A program made the position numbers and the translations under genes. This document shows, one piece after another, positions 32,569 through 42,302 of a stretch of 64,000 nt of DNA. Position 1 is the first letter of the stretch, and each line of letters opens with the position of its first letter. Location of the stretch: assembly GCA_020744425.1 (NCBI GenBank), contig JAGMUV010000007.1:186001-250000 (forward strand). The letters run 5' to 3'. The notes below the pieces were generated by a model. The model saw nothing but the letters and a program-made list of their open reading frames with translations. It did not search any database and was not told the origin of the DNA. Source of the stretch: Dactylonectria macrodidyma. Taxonomy: Eukaryota; Ascomycota; Sordariomycetes; Hypocreales; Nectriaceae.

Positions 32569-34026
32569 ATGGATCCTTTCAACAAGCTGCCAGCAGAGAT
32601 TCGACTGCATATCTGTTCATGGCTTCGCATTCGTTCCAAGCGCGCTATCTTGTTGTTAGTCCAGGCCTCCCCTGTCATGCTCAGGCAATACATCACATCG
32701 AAAGCTCACATTGCGAGGACAGCGCTCCTCTACGATCTTGATGACGACATGATTCAAGATGCTATGAAAATCATTTTGTTTCCTTACTGGAAGACCACCA
32801 TTGCCGACGTGCCTGTCAGTCGCTATCGCTCTAGCTGGGCGGGAAAGCAACTGCTGGACCCTTTCAAGACGCATGACCGTATTCTCATCGAAAAAATGGA
32901 CAAACTATACAGCCGACTATTACTCTTCATTGAGGACTACCTTACTAAAGCCATGGCAGCGTTTCCCCCTCGAGAATATCTCTGCCTTCCAGATATCTCA
33001 TCAATTCATGGCCATCTGATGTTCAGAGGCGAGGCAATCTGCCCTAGATTCGACGTGGCCAACCTTACTACGCAAGAGAGGAGGCGGCTTCTAAAGGCAT
33101 TCCTACGGTTTGAACTTATCTGCAAGACATGCTACGAGCGAAAACCCGGACAATTTTCACGAGCATTCAAGCCGCTGTTAAAATACGGAGGCCGAAAATT
33201 TCGGCCGTCAGAGCGAGAGGCTATTCAATGTGTGAACAAGTATTTGGAGTCTCTTTATGGAGCCATGTTCGCCCAGTGCGGGGATTCTTGGCTCCCGGAC
33301 ACTCCAGAGGGCTCTCTTTCTTCTTGTACCACCGGGCTGCTATACCCAGACACTCTCTACGTCAACGCAAATGTCTACGCTTCCGATGCGGGCTTCGGGG
33401 ATAGCCAAAATAGAAACGCACAAGCCCTGGCGTGCTGCGGTTTCGACCTTTTCACGGCCCTTCTCCCATTTACAACATGCGGACGCCATGGGTGGGATCG
33501 CCTTGGGGGATGGTTGAGAGACATCGATAAAACAACGCGAGACATGGGCTTTCCGTATCATGTACCATCACCAGATGGCCTACCTCTGACCCGTTACGAT
33601 AAGGGGGTCAAGGATAAGAACTATCAGCGAGGTCCAGGGATGTATCAGCTGCTTTATCCTCGCATTGCAGATACGTCTACACTCCACCGAAACATATACC
33701 GACAGCGAGCGTGGGTATTCTTCGATGACGCCCGACTGTACCCGACGTCTAGCCCAGGACCACACTTTCCAACATCGGACGACCTTGAAGAACTGTCTAT
33801 GGAAGAGGCGGGAAATGAGCAATGGTTCTCAAATCCCGGCGCTGTCAGGGCTCAGCATCGGTCACGGAAATGGCACGACAAGCAGTGTTGGGGTGTTCAC
33901 AATGACCAAAGAGTCAACGAACCCCAAGACTTGGATAGAGAGATGGAGCACCTGGTTCCGCTGCCTCCACTGTCTCTTCAATCGGAAGAGGGGATTTTTG
34001 GAGAACTGGCTCCGTTCTGGCAATGA
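32569..34026 (+). CDS. F-box-like protein (485 aa)
   Basis: Single-exon gene. The first 30 residues, PFNKLPAEIRLHICSWL, resemble the start of an F-box/F-box-like domain, in which LPxEI and a later hydrophobic stretch bind Skp1 in an SCF ubiquitin ligase. The remainder has no LRR or WD repeats that I can see; it holds several Cys (FELICKTCYERK) and Trp residues, and an acidic C-terminal third (DDLEELSMEEAGNE). Such single F-box proteins with variable tails are common in lineage-specific parts of filamentous fungal genomes. Target unknown. It lies between the tandem repeats and the degenerate copy at 34.8 kb. Confidence 0.7.
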   Translation: MDPFNKLPAEIRLHICSWLRIRSKRAILLLVQASPVMLRQYITSKAHIARTALLYDLDDDMIQDAMKIILFPYWKTTIADVPVSRYRSSWAGKQLLDPFKTHDRILIEKMDKLYSRLLLFIEDYLTKAMAAFPPREYLCLPDISSIHGHLMFRGEAICPRFDVANLTTQERRRLLKAFLRFELICKTCYERKPGQFSRAFKPLLKYGGRKFRPSEREAIQCVNKYLESLYGAMFAQCGDSWLPDTPEGSLSSCTTGLLYPDTLYVNANVYASDAGFGDSQNRNAQALACCGFDLFTALLPFTTCGRHGWDRLGGWLRDIDKTTRDMGFPYHVPSPDGLPLTRYDKGVKDKNYQRGPGMYQLLYPRIADTSTLHRNIYRQRAWVFFDDARLYPTSSPGPHFPTSDDLEELSMEEAGNEQWFSNPGAVRAQHRSRKWHDKQCWGVHNDQRVNEPQDLDREMEHLVPLPPLSLQSEEGIFGELAPFWQ

Positions 34027-34815
34027 GTACTCCTTTGGTTCTAAGTAGTCGATGTTGAACTGGGTGGCATGGTCATAGGAAAGGGACGCAGGGCGAAGGA
34101 TGTTGATAGTGGAGAGTGAGAGGACCAAGACAGAGAATACGTACAGGGACAACGGACGAAAGGCATGGCAATGATTCATGGTATTTCTGTGTCTCGATTC
34201 CTGGTTTTTGTGTCGACAAGCTAGGGAACTAGATGCTCTATCCCCAAACCCAATGAATATGTATTCAGATTGACTTAGTATCTGACGCTCTGGGGCTGCG
34301 CATCATCGACCTTCAAGTCTGTCAAACTCGGACTTGGCCGCAGATATATCTATTGCGGGTGTTTATTTTTACTGGCGCCGTCATAAGTGACTGCAAATGG
34401 CGCCGATGACAGAGCCTCGAGCCTTGGAAAGTTGACACACTGGAAGCCTATCGGTTGTTGCTGTGGCCAAGACGACGAGTAGGTAACTGGCCGGTGGCTA
34501 AAGCTGGGGGCTACTTCAGGCGGTAGGTGGGCGAGACGGCAATAAGAGAAGTCGGCGTGAATGGTATGGTCTTACGTACACTCCAATTGGAAGCCACAAA
34601 CGGTGTGAGGCTGAAACTTGATGAAGTAGAGTCTATTCATTCTCGCGCGTACGTCCAGAATGCCGTACAGGTACCCTTGACGACTGTCAACCACTAACCA
34701 AGAGCCATGGCCACGTGTCGCCCGAGCAGAGGTCGTCTGAGCCTCAGACCTGGGGAACCGAAAGGTCGCCATCGGACAGTAGTCCATCGACAGACTTGCC
34801 AATAGCATCAGACTC
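34027..34815. other. Intergenic region, no gene seen
   Basis: 3' flank of the F-box-like gene and downstream flank of the degenerate gene copy. No supported feature. Confidence 0.5.
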
Positions 34816-35474
34816 TCAAACAGCAACGCGATGCAACGTTGCGACCGCCTCAACCTTTTCAAGGCAGTCTTGGCGAGAGTTGCTCGCATACTCCTCGTGG
34901 TTCCAGTGGCTTTGGAGAGTGTCATACCCCAGCCCCCACTTCTCGTGCCCGAGGAGAACCACACGCCGGTTGCCGGTTGTCGGCTTGCCTGTCTGCTGTA
35001 CTGTCAGTGAACTTGTTTCCAAGATGCGATTAGTCGACTTACTTAAAGGACCAGACCGCTGGGTTAACCTCCTCCAACAAAACCACAGACATCCTCAATC
35101 TCGCAGTCTGCCTGCCCAACCAATGGTGGTGGGCATTCCACATGAAGGGTGGGTGGCTCCCAGTACCGTCGAGGAGACGGGCCTGATACACTTTCTGGGT
35201 ATCGACATACCGGTCCTGGGCCTCCTTGTACCATTGTCGCCGGGCTTGAAAAGCCCACTGGCTCTCCGGCCGAAGATCCCATACGCGTCCCCCGGTTTCC
35301 GCTCCTTTACCCGGGCGGACTGGTACACATGGTCGTCTCTCTGCCTTGACACCGGAATGTTCAGGGGCCGGGTCCGGTCAGCCACAAACACGAGAGGTAG
35401 CATTAGGTCGACTTCTAAAGTCCTATCGTAGTAAGATAGGCTCAGTCAGTGGCGGAGGCAGCGGGAGCTGGCAT
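34816..35474 (-). pseudogene. Degenerate second copy of the 29.4-kb gene
   Basis: Minus-strand sequence related to the gene at 29361-30142. The match includes a start-like MPAPAASATD, an exon-1 stretch (SHPPFMWNAHHHWLGRQTARLRMS aligning with GHQPPFGWRAHRTWLARQLA, read in separate frames), an intron at the same place (34994-35042), nearly identical over much of its length (GTAAGTCGACTAATCGC versus GTAAGTTGACTGATCGC), and an exon-2 stretch LLGHEKWGLGYDTLQ aligning with LLGNATWRYGYRTLV. It has stop codons soon after the start, a frame change in exon 1 near 35265 and another in exon 2, so it is very unlikely to make the full protein. A short palindrome (CTATCGTAGTAAGATAG near 35424-35440) lies at one break. 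Confidence 0.65.
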
Positions 35475-36696
35475 CGGGGGACAGTAACGAGGCAGCCTAT
35501 CTGGCGTTAAAGCGACCTTCACTTATTCGAGGCAGAATTGTTGAGATGATAGCTTCCCCCAAAGATCTGATCTGTTGTCGCCCCTTCCTATCTCTAGGGT
35601 AGCGGTTTTAGTGGGGCGTACGAGGTCGAGCAATTGAAAAAGTCCTGCGGTAATGAGTTCGCCGCATCCTCCATGTCATGAAGATGATTTGCAAATCGTA
35701 TTAGTTTTCGTCATTGAAGTGTTACGAGATTCCAATATCCCCTGTCTTTTATTCTCCATAGGGTCGCCTTGCTCAGAATTACCTCAACTAATAGCAGTTC
35801 CCGTTTTCTCTCCCGAGCTACCCGATCGGGATTAGTCTGAAGTGCTGTGGAGATACCACGAGTTCCACCGATGTCGCAACCGAGCCAACCCAGCCTTCAA
35901 TCTCAAGCGAAAACAGGCCGGAAAATAGTGTCGATGCTTCGTCCAAGGCGGGCTGCGATGCAGGTAAGCGGGTCGGACCCTTCGTTACTAATAGTGACCT
36001 GTTGGGCGTATGTCTTGATCCCAGAACGGCAATCCATCAAGGTGGTGTTGTAGAGACATGTCAATAAGGCGCAAAACGTCATGTTGGTGAACAATGGCTA
36101 ATTCAGAGCCAAACCCACCACTATGATGAGCCACCATGTGACGGATGACCAATCCATTCTGACACAGCTGAAGCTGATATTGGCATTTCGCAATTGGCAG
36201 CCATTTCGACGAGCTAATAAGCACCCAGCCGAGCAACCCAAAGGCTTGGATGGGCTGTCATATAGGCTAGGGCGTAGTACGCGCCCTACATGTACAGTGA
36301 GTGGGTCCAACTCACCCGCCCCCCCAGAAGAGTGACAGGGGAGTAAGACCAACATGGAACTCGGGGCAATGAAAGGGCGTGGGCGGACAAGGAGTGTCAT
36401 ACACACCCTGTCGAGTTGAAGTGGCATTATGCACCGTCAGAACCACATGATGCGGAACTAGTCAAGATGGTGGATTCTTTTTTATTTTATTTTTCTTTGA
36501 TCCGTGGTACTGCATTTATAATCGACGTCTTCCCTTTCTTGGACGAGTGTGAATGACTCCCTTGGGTTCGTATTTCTACTTTATATACCCATCGACCATC
36601 TATATCATCTACCATCATCCCTCATCTCAGTATCATCCAATTCTTTCTCGTACAAGACAAACAAACCCAAGTCTCGAAAGCACCTACAACCCAATC
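35475..36696. other. Intergenic region, no gene seen
   Basis: 1.2 kb including the promoter of the arrestin-like gene; a T-rich stretch lies at 36478-36500. Open frames are short and overlapping. Confidence 0.5.
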
Positions 36697-37908
36697 ATGA
36701 CTTTCGCAAAACGCTGGCGCAGCAGCGAGCTGCAAATCGAAATCTGCCATCACTACAACTCCAAAGTCTACGACTCGGGTTCTCCAGTCATCGGCGACGT
36801 TGTCTTCTCCCCGATCAAGAACTTATACTCTGCGGCCGTGCAGATTAGCCTGGTGGGCGAGTCAAAAGTGCACTGGGAGAACATCACGGCCGGCGCCACA
36901 ACCACCCACCGCTTCCTCGAGCTCGACATGCCCATTCCAGATTCAGCGTATCCAGAGTCGGGAACCTTTTTGGCAGGGGAGACCTATGTGTTGCCCTTCC
37001 ACTTCATCATTCCGCATGAGCTGCCATCGGCCGCTTGTTCGCACAGGGTGGATTCCGAAGTTGTTAAGGACCACCACCTACAGCTCCCTCCCAGCATGGG
37101 CAACTGGGAAAAGGACGACATGGCCGCTGCCATCACCGAGATCATCTACTCAATCAAAACCACCGTCTTCCACCAACCATGCGCAGGTGAACCCTACTCA
37201 ACATACACCGAGGCGGCCAGGCGAATTAAGGTCATCGCACCATCCCCCGAGCAACCGCCGTTGAACATCTACAAATCCAACAAACGATACGCCCTCACCA
37301 AGACGAAGCAGGTCCGAAAAGGTCTATTGTCTGGAAGCCTGGGCCAAGTTACCGTTGCAGCCGCGCAGGCCCAAACGGTGCACCTCTACCCTGACGGACG
37401 CGGCGATGGCCAGTCCTCGCTGCCCCTCAGCTTGACCTTCAAACCTACAGCGCTCGATGTGATTCCTCCGCAGGTCACCAAGATGAGCGCAAAGATTCGA
37501 TCGTACACATGGTACCAACCCAGCCAAGTTTCCGGGTTGCCTGACCTTGGGGGTACTATTGGAGAGCCTTTCACGATTAATGTGCCGCTTTCCGTGAAGC
37601 CACAGAGCAGGTTGGACTGGTCGCAGCATCTCGACACGACTTCTTCGAGCAGCCGGGGATCAGGCAAGCCGCCGCTCTTTCACTCCACAACTATGGACGT
37701 CTTGTTTCAACTACCAACCTCAACCAAGACTTTTCTCCCGACATTTCACTCGTGTCTCATTTCACGAACATACGCCATTCACTTGAGTCTATACGTCAAC
37801 AATGCGGAGGTGGAACTCGTTGTACCCATACAAATTGCGATCGATGCGGCCCCAGGCGTAAAAAGTGAGTCACCGCCCGTGGTAGAGATGGTGCCAGCGT
37901 ACTCGTAG
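36697..37908 (+). CDS. Arrestin-like protein (403 aa)
   Basis: Probable arrestin-related adaptor; in fungi such proteins link membrane transporters to ubiquitin ligases and endocytosis. Single exon. I chose the Met at 36697 (MTFAKRWRSSELQIEI) because the longer frame from 36553 is not protein-like. The N-terminal beta-sandwich shows the expected pattern: a strand ending in VYDSGSPVIGDVVF, where a Gly-x-Val precedes the next strand, then VQISLVGESKVHW and an LPFHFIIPHELP strand with the conserved Pro. The C-terminal half (LPLSLTFKPTALDVIPPQVTKM) fits the second arrestin lobe. No PPxY motif is obvious. The target transporter is unknown. Confidence 0.78.
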   Translation: MTFAKRWRSSELQIEICHHYNSKVYDSGSPVIGDVVFSPIKNLYSAAVQISLVGESKVHWENITAGATTTHRFLELDMPIPDSAYPESGTFLAGETYVLPFHFIIPHELPSAACSHRVDSEVVKDHHLQLPPSMGNWEKDDMAAAITEIIYSIKTTVFHQPCAGEPYSTYTEAARRIKVIAPSPEQPPLNIYKSNKRYALTKTKQVRKGLLSGSLGQVTVAAAQAQTVHLYPDGRGDGQSSLPLSLTFKPTALDVIPPQVTKMSAKIRSYTWYQPSQVSGLPDLGGTIGEPFTINVPLSVKPQSRLDWSQHLDTTSSSSRGSGKPPLFHSTTMDVLFQLPTSTKTFLPTFHSCLISRTYAIHLSLYVNNAEVELVVPIQIAIDAAPGVKSESPPVVEMVPAYS

Positions 37909-38432
37909 ACGTGTCATGGATACATAAACTTTTATTTAGTTCTTAGGAAGCTAGCCGCCAGCTGGGCTGGATACTTAATACAATTGTTTCCTTGTCACGT
38001 TCATGACCAATTTCTTCCGTGTCGATTAAGACATTTTCCCAATGGGTTTAGGCCCGCGCCTTGTCGACGACACGGCCCCCACGGCTTACACGGGTGCATC
38101 ATGTCGTGAAAAAAAGCCACAAAGACGGCGCTGGCATGGATCGAGTTAAGCGGGATCAGAAACAGGCTTAGCTGGTGTCGCGTCCGAACCGCTCCATGGG
38201 GTCTGACTGACGCACGCTTAAAGAAAGGTGGCTCCGCGGCGGGGCTCAAGAGGCAATGGCGGCTTGTCCAAGGTGTGATGAAAACTTGGAGCTTCCAACT
38301 GCACATAACTCGCAGTAGGACATGCTCATTCCGCGGTCGAATGTGATTCCGCGGCCGAGTGATTAGGCAGAAGTCGGTTGTTTTGTTCATCTCCCCCACT
38401 CTACGCACTAACACGAGCAACCCGTCTCAAGT
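37909..38432. other. Intergenic region with Zn2Cys6 gene promoter
   Basis: 524 bp; holds the direct repeat at 38328-38358 just before the next regulator. No gene seen. Confidence 0.55.
38328..38358. promoter_or_regulatory. 18-bp direct repeat ATTCCGCGG...CGA upstream of a Zn2Cys6 gene
   Basis: ATTCCGCGGTCGA at 38328 and ATTCCGCGGCCGA at 38346, each with a CCGCGG palindrome, 75-105 bp upstream of the start. CGG/CCG triplets are the usual contact points of Zn2Cys6 proteins, so autoregulation is possible. Confidence 0.4.
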
Positions 38433-40112
38433 GTGTGCCCCAAGTCTCCAACCATGAGGCCCAAGAACGTACGCCTCGACTCCCTACCGCCCAACCGAGA
38501 AGTGTCATCCAGAGGTAAGCGTCCCGTTCCCCCACCTCCCGGGCCTAAGAAGCGGTACCTAACAAGTTCAGACTGCCGCCTATGCACCAAACGTCGCATC
38601 CGATGTGACCGCACCCTCCCGGAGTGCCGGAAATGCACCACCCGCGAGCTATCATGCCCCGGCTTTGACCCCGTTCCGCTAAGATGGGGCCAAGGCGTGG
38701 CGAGCAGGGGAAAGCTGTCTGGCAGAGTCATCCCTGTCCTGCCGCCCGCGAAACGCAAGGATCCAACAGGGCCGCGGAGCAAATCTGGCGTTGATGAGGA
38801 ACCCGATGTTCCTGCGGAGAGACGGGAACATGACGTCCGTGCCGTGGCGAATTGCTCCAAGTCTGCCCCGGACTTCTCCACGCTTACTCCATATCTGATG
38901 CAAGAACTGGGCCTTGTTGGTCACTATCTGTCGACCGCTTCTGTGGACAACCTGTTCAACCACTTTTGCAACGAAGTTACGCCCATGTTAATTTGGTTGG
39001 ACGGACCACACAACACGTGGCGAAATAGCATTCCCGGTCTTGCAAAAAACTCTGACTGCCTCCGACTGTCAATAATGGGTCTCGCTGCTGCTCATCTGTC
39101 CGTCACCTGTGCGGGCAGCAACAATAAAGCCGTCCTTCTCCATTTCAATCACAACCTACGGGACGCAAGTCTTCGAGACTTGAATCACAAGATGAACTTG
39201 GAACTGAATCGTGATGATGCCAAAGCCGAGGAAAACTATGGGGATGCAAGTGTGGCCGAAATTCTCGCCACGATACTCGTCCTGTGCTTCGCGGAGATGC
39301 TGACGCCAGAGTCGACAGACTGGAGTCTTCATCTTCGTGCATGTCGCGCTTTTGTAAACCGACACAGCCTGCAAACGAGACGCGAAGAACCCCTTGACTC
39401 CATCATCAGGTTTCTCTTCAAGGAAGCACTCGATCTTGAGGCGTACGCCAATATTTCCTCCTTTACAAGAACCCCGAACCTGACGCTGAAGCCGCCTTCG
39501 AACTCAATGTTTGACGGGCATTTCTGGATCTTTACTGGCCTGCTGCATGATGTCACCATAGCTGAGAGGCAGCTCTACGACCTGGAACAGGAGGGCGGCC
39601 AGATACCGGCCACAGACATTAGCGGCTGGAAAGCAAAACTTGACGTCGCGCACAGCATGGCCTCCGCCTGTATTAGCTCGGTGTTAGACCCAGAAGACAG
39701 CAACCGAGGCTCATTTCATGCAATAATTCGAGCTCACTACTACGCAGGTCTCATCTATTGCCATCAAGCCCTTGTTCGTACTAGCGAGTCAGCAGAGAGC
39801 ACGGCAGCATTTGTCGATGGTCTGTTCCACGAGATCCAGCTTGCCACAGGTGTGTTGCCAAAATGCACGATATTCTGTCATGACCTCTTCTTCCCTCTCT
39901 TCATCGCTGGCACGGAATCTCGCGCAAATCCACATCGACAAGGCATTGTCCAAGGGCTTTTCGAAACAACGATTTCGACAACTGGGCTGTGGTGCAATAA
40001 CGGAGGGCTTACGTTTCTACGGAACTTCTGGGCGGCGTCGGGGAATGTGGGAACCTGGATAAGCTTTGCCCGAGAAAACGAGTCACAGATCAGCCCGTTT
40101 ATTATCTTCTGA
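38433..40112 (+). CDS. Zn2Cys6 transcription factor (540 aa)
   Basis: Nuclear regulator. Although the frame is open throughout, a 57-nt in-frame intron (38515-38571) is very likely: donor GTAAGC, branch CCTAAC and acceptor TTCAG. Splicing joins REVSSR to DCRLCTKRR. The zinc cluster CRLCTKRRIRCDRTLPECRKC, then a Cys in LSCPGF, is complete. A fungal transcription factor domain of the ProA/Fungal_trans_2 kind follows, with long helices and conserved MGLAAAHLS and LRACRAFV segments. A second Met seven codons in (38454) is an equally good start. The gene sits alone between an arrestin-like gene and a gene-poor stretch, so its target is unknown. Confidence 0.87.
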   Translation: MCPKSPTMRPKNVRLDSLPPNREVSSRGKRPVPPPPGPKKRYLTSSDCRLCTKRRIRCDRTLPECRKCTTRELSCPGFDPVPLRWGQGVASRGKLSGRVIPVLPPAKRKDPTGPRSKSGVDEEPDVPAERREHDVRAVANCSKSAPDFSTLTPYLMQELGLVGHYLSTASVDNLFNHFCNEVTPMLIWLDGPHNTWRNSIPGLAKNSDCLRLSIMGLAAAHLSVTCAGSNNKAVLLHFNHNLRDASLRDLNHKMNLELNRDDAKAEENYGDASVAEILATILVLCFAEMLTPESTDWSLHLRACRAFVNRHSLQTRREEPLDSIIRFLFKEALDLEAYANISSFTRTPNLTLKPPSNSMFDGHFWIFTGLLHDVTIAERQLYDLEQEGGQIPATDISGWKAKLDVAHSMASACISSVLDPEDSNRGSFHAIIRAHYYAGLIYCHQALVRTSESAESTAAFVDGLFHEIQLATGVLPKCTIFCHDLFFPLFIAGTESRANPHRQGIVQGLFETTISTTGLWCNNGGLTFLRNFWAASGNVGTWISFARENESQISPFIIF

Positions 40113-42302
40113 GAATGGGCCATCGCGTCGTCTGCTGGCGGAATCTTATCATAATGCCTAGTCATGACCAGCCATCTAGCGACAACCTCAATGACTCCCA
40201 TGAATAAAAAATTGCCCAACGCCCAGATGCGGTAGGTCGGGCGAGAAACTAAGTTGTGATGCGATGGAGCAAACTCTTCGTCGCGACCTGCGCCCGCACG
40301 TGGGACTCTTCTTTTACTTTGACGGCGGGGTTGGAATAACAAATCCTAAACAAAGACCTCGAGTTTATCAGTGGCTACGCTTGCTGGATCTGGCAGTCCG
40401 AGAGAGAAAAGCTTGTGGATAGAGCGGAGAATTAGGAGTGGAGAGTCGGGATGCGACTAGGCTGGAAACAGGACCTCGGAGGAGAAAAGCATTGACGGTG
40501 AAGGAGAAAACCTGAGTGGGGATCTCGGCCAGTAGCTTGACTATTGGACGATGGATCTGATGATTACGAACATCCATCTCTCAGTTATTGTTAGTGTTTC
40601 TTGGCTCACATCCCCTTTCAATCATGTCGAAACTGGCCAATGCCCTCCATTATGGGATGCTTGAGATACTGTTTCCCACAGGCAACTCTTGTGTCTGAAG
40701 GGAGGTGCGTCATAAAGGCTGCCAAACTCAGACTTGGCCACATTTATTAAGAGGATTGCTATCGCGGCTGTTTGCCTTTAATTGATGCTACAGCTTTTGC
40801 CTGAAGTCATCTCCCGTGGTTGCGCGTTGGATTGTGCCAGTAATATTTGCTTGGCATTTTGGCAACCGATTACGTGCCTGGATAGCAATCGAGAGATGGT
40901 GAGAAATGGCGTGGTCAAACATACAATGCGCATTTATGACGTCAGACTACCCCCGTACAAGTAGGTTTCTCCAGAATTATATAGACCGACGAGGATTTTA
41001 GCCTCCGTGCCGTTTCGGGAACCCGTGTTTGCATTAGTGTTCAAAGGACGCAAGTCCTTGCGTTTCAATTTGCAAGTGAGTATTTTATAAGCAACGGCAT
41101 TAGGGCTATATTATATTGCTATTAGGGCTTTATTTCGCCCCCTTTTCTTATTCCTAAGCAATTGCCTTTAGTCTTAAGTGAGGTCTAGGAGCTTGCAACA
41201 AGAGCCCCCGTAAGAGCGTAGCAACAGAGGGTGCTCCAGAGCTATGCTAAAGCGTAATGTAAGTCGTAGAAAAGGTTGCAGTAGACTGAGCGTACTCTGT
41301 TAATCTACTAAAAGATGGCTTAAAGATTGGAAAGGCGACTGAGGGTACAAGCCTTCGCGAGCTTCGAAAGGCAGTTGAGGATTTGACCTCACTTATAGCA
41401 ATAGTCCATTTTATTAACGTCGCACCAAAGAATCCGGTTTAGACTCCCCAATCAGCAGAACAAAAGACAATCTCGATTTCATATCTAGATAGACATCTCG
41501 ATTAAGCTCTCGAAATTGTGATGAACGCTGGGGCACTTCTGGAAGTGGAATACAACAATACACCATGTAACAAAGAACAGCCTGTCGAAGATGAACAGAA
41601 CACTCGGGCGGAAAATACTGTGTTATCAAGGAAGTCTAAGAATACAAAAGACTGAGAGTAATGGGGAGGAATGCCTGACTCGACGCCTAGTCCCTTATAC
41701 ATACTTTTCCTTGCTCAGCCACTTCCTTTTTGTGTCATATCGTTGCATGTGCCCCCTACAGCCTTGTAGCCCCTAGGACTTTTCCCCAACACTATGGGCT
41801 TTATTTGAGAGAGTAGGCGTCTCAGGCTGATTCAGTATTCTATGATACATTTAACGGGATGGAAAAAGTGTATTTACGGTCAAGTTCAGCTCATGCGCCA
41901 AGATGCACTAACTCTCCTTCTTTGGTTTGTTGTAAGACAGTGGCGTTGATTGCTTACGTCGAGGCCCGTATTAAGGATTTGCAGCCAATTGGGACATGTC
42001 ATCTCTGAATGTCGCATAGTGGGCAGCCCTAACGATTGGCCATTATACGATAGTTTTCCTCGTGGCTGAATCACTGCCCGCTGATCCTTGCCAGTATTCA
42101 ACTGTCGATGCAAGTCGTTGGCTGGCGATTGATGCGATCCAGAGACAAATCCACAGTGGCTGAGTCAAGCGAGGCATTGATCATCTAGATGGAGGGTCGG
42201 AGTGGCTGAACATTCTGACTTGCGGCTCAAGTATTCAGGGGACAGATTAACATTCTTCTTCTTCTCCAACTCATCCCGAACTACCAGAACAACAACCTCG
42301 CC
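40113..42302. other. Gene-free 2.2-kb region
   Basis: No intact gene. The left half holds scattered short frames; about 41.0-41.4 kb is AT-richer with many stops; about 41.44-41.79 kb looks LTR-like (listed separately). Probably decayed mobile DNA. Confidence 0.5.
41440..41791 (-). mobile_element. Possible solo LTR or LTR-retroelement remnant
   Basis: Read on the minus strand from 41791 the sequence opens TGTTGGGGAAAAGTCC, a usual LTR opening, then has a TATA-like GTATGTATAAGGG and a T/C-rich 3' part. I could not find the matching CA end or target-site duplication, nor a polymerase frame nearby, so the call is tentative. Confidence 0.3.

Noticed and set aside
28270..36000. Starship giant transposon cargo region
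   Set aside because: The stretch has accessory character and an NLR gene nearby, but I find no DUF3435 tyrosine recombinase (captain) or element ends in the window.
38515..38571. Unspliced reading of the Zn2Cys6 gene at 38433
   Set aside because: The frame stays open without splicing, but donor, branch and acceptor are all near-consensus and the retained segment would be an odd Pro-rich insert right before the zinc cluster.
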